Notes under the pieces: generated by a model
What the model was told of the DNA's origin: nothing
What the model saw: the letters and a program-made list of their open reading frames with translations, nothing else
The model's database searches: none
Shown here: piece after piece, positions 13,501 to 14,647 of the stretch
Position numbering within the stretch: the first letter of the stretch is position 1
Layout of the letters: the number at the start of each line of letters is the position of its first letter
Position numbers and translations under genes: made by a program
Assembly (NCBI GenBank): GCA_012032575.1
Contig: JAAUSP010000136.1
Span: 1 to 14,647 of the forward strand
From: Anaerolineales bacterium
GTDB lineage: Bacteria; Chloroflexota; Anaerolineae; 4572-78; J111
DNA: 14,647 bases
Direction: 5' to 3'

Positions 13501-14647
13501 TCACTCCCGCAGCGATTTCTTGTCGAGTTTGCCCAGAGAAGTATAAGGAAGTTCATCCCGGAAGTCAATGAGCGCCGGCATCTGGTAGCGGGCGACGCGC
13601 GATTTTAGCCAGCTCAATAAAGCTGCCTGATCGAGTCTGGCCCCCTGCTTTTGGATCACCACGGCTTTCAAACGCTGGCCGAATTCAGCATCGGGGATGC
13701 CGACAACCGCGGCCGTGTCTATCTCCGGGTGCTGCATGAGCACGTTTTCCAGTTCCAGCGGGTAAACGTTTTCGCCGCCGGAAACGATCATATCGTCGGC
13801 CCGGCCACAGAGAAAAATATCCCCTTCAGCATCCCGATAGGCCAGGTCGCCGGTCTCGACCCATTGGTCCCGGCTGCTGGTCCAGGCGCTGCGAAGACAA
13901 AGGCGGCCAACCACCTTTTCGCTCACGACCTGCCCGGCCTCATTGACGATCTTGGTTTGTACCCCCGGAATGGGTTTACCCAGGGCCTCCGGTTTCCGGC
14001 TGAGCATCTCAGGCGTGCCGATAATGCTAAAACCGGCTTCCGAAGTGCCATACAAATTGAACAATTTTGGCCCCAGCCGGTTGAGGGTTTCCTGGGCCAG
14101 GGCCGGGCTGAGCCAGGCGCTGCCGCTGATGATACAGCGCAGTGACGCCAACGCGCCGGGGTCAAGCTTGAGCATACGCTGGAGCATCAAAGGTACCACC
14201 GTCACCGCCTGAATTTTATGGGCAGCAATCAGCGCACAGGCCCGCCCCGCCTCAAATCGTTCGGTGAAAAACATGTCGGCCCCCAGCATGACACCGATGA
14301 GCAGAAACGCCAGGCCGTGGCCGTGGCAAATGGGTGTGGCAATATAAAGCGATGGATAGCGGTCAAGCTGAGCCTGGGTGAGCAGGGCCAGGAACGGCGG
14401 CAGGTAATTGAACAGAGCAGGTTTGCGGCTGGCAGACTTGGGCTGACCGGTGGTCCCGCCCGTCAGCACCACAACGTTGCCTGCTTTCGCTTTTTGGCAG
14501 GGGGGCGTTTTCCGGGGCGCGGAACTTGCCGACATCCGCTGGATGGAGTTGCCGTCCGGGTGATAAGCCGGGAGCGATTTGTCCTTCAGCGCTGCGTTCT
14601 CAAAGCAGCGGGGCAAGCTGGTCATCATAAACCAGGAAGTCAAACCG
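13501..14647 (-). CDS. Acyl-CoA synthetase (AMP-dependent synthetase/ligase), 5'-partial, with a frameshift near the window edge
   Basis: Activates a carboxylic acid with ATP to the acyl-AMP and then the CoA thioester; cytoplasmic or membrane-associated. Adenylation motifs are clear and in order: VVLTGGTTGQPK (P-loop-like A3), ATPICHGHGLAFL, YGTSEAG (A5), VETGDLAYRDAEGDIFLCGR (A7/A8 with the ATP-binding Asp and Arg), SGGENVYPLELENVL, and SLGKLDKKSLRE with the catalytic A10 Lys. The N-terminal part is beyond the window. From the edge the frame reads RFDFLVYDDQLAPLL and then TGA (14602-14600). One base over, it continues ENAALKDKSLPAYHPDG and on to the motifs, so a single extra T in the run at 14602-14604 (AAA on the plus strand) breaks the gene. 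A TTG at 14643 opens the downstream frame but is not a credible start. The acid substrate cannot be deduced; a fatty or aryl acid is likely. Confidence 0.85.
   Translation of the reverse strand, partial: GLTSWFMMTSLPRCFENAALKDKSLPAYHPDGNSIQRMSASSAPRKTPPCQKAKAGNVVVLTGGTTGQPKSASRKPALFNYLPPFLALLTQAQLDRYPSLYIATPICHGHGLAFLLIGVMLGADMFFTERFEAGRACALIAAHKIQAVTVVPLMLQRMLKLDPGALASLRCIISGSAWLSPALAQETLNRLGPKLFNLYGTSEAGFSIIGTPEMLSRKPEALGKPIPGVQTKIVNEAGQVVSEKVVGRLCLRSAWTSSRDQWVETGDLAYRDAEGDIFLCGRADDMIVSGGENVYPLELENVLMQHPEIDTAAVVGIPDAEFGQRLKAVVIQKQGARLDQAALLSWLKSRVARYQMPALIDFRDELPYTSLGKLDKKSLRE

Noticed and set aside
13302..13571. Plus-strand open frame of 89 codons across the terminator and synthetase end
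   Set aside because: It runs through a terminator stem, the 10-bp inverted repeat and the antisense of the synthetase; no ribosome site or family features.

Overview
The window reads as a contig piece from a moderately GC-rich bacterium, most likely a Chloroflexota member of the Anaerolineae/Ardenticatenia type. That is an inference. It rests on a CofC-type guanylyltransferase of coenzyme F420 biosynthesis, an FMN-dependent type II isopentenyl-diphosphate isomerase, a secreted double-M16 peptidase, and many intergenic short-tandem-repeat hairpins. No rRNA, intact tRNA or CRISPR array was found.

Layout, left to right. (1) 1-1102, + strand: 3' part of an alkaline-phosphatase-superfamily gene carrying a one-base frameshift, a 9-bp-unit inverted repeat, then cofC. 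(2) 1108-2865, - strand: a tight pair of small unknown genes, then fni. (3) 3008-4249, + strand: a good sigma70-type promoter driving a membrane GT-C glycosyltransferase whose 3' half is lost and replaced, out of frame, by the C-terminal end of a DUF4956 protein. (4) 4314-4998, - strand: DUF4160 and DUF2442 genes whose last stop codon lies inside an attC-like site, so they look like an integron gene cassette. (5) 5032-7436: a non-coding stretch, then a single-chain DUF262/DUF1524 nuclease of the GmrSD type, immediately preceded by a small frameshifted ORF that has no start codon of its own. (6) 7456-10530, + strand: an octamer-repeat hairpin in the leader of the large M16 peptidase gene, then a terminator. 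(7) 10559-11369, + strand: an antitoxin/PIN-toxin operon with an extended -10 promoter and its own terminator. (8) 11411-13057, mainly - strand: a REP-like repeat, an HU/IHF-like DNA-binding protein, a 24-bp heptamer-repeat hairpin, five palindromic sites spaced exactly 21 bp apart, and an unknown protein with a five-cysteine cluster. (9) 13341-14647, - strand: a terminator and the 3' part of an acyl-CoA synthetase gene, again with a one-base frameshift near the window edge.

The core-like genes (cofC, fni, M16 peptidase, acyl-CoA synthetase) are GC-rich. The accessory genes between them (DUF262, DUF4160/DUF2442, PIN pair, Cys-cluster protein) are visibly more AT-rich, as expected for a genome segment that accumulates toxin-antitoxin and defence-type modules. 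The most unusual structures are the helically phased 21-bp site array, the recurring 9/8/7-bp tandem-inverted hairpins, the gene cassette with attC-like end, the glycosyltransferase/DUF4956 junction, and the hidden ORF coupled to the DUF262 gene.
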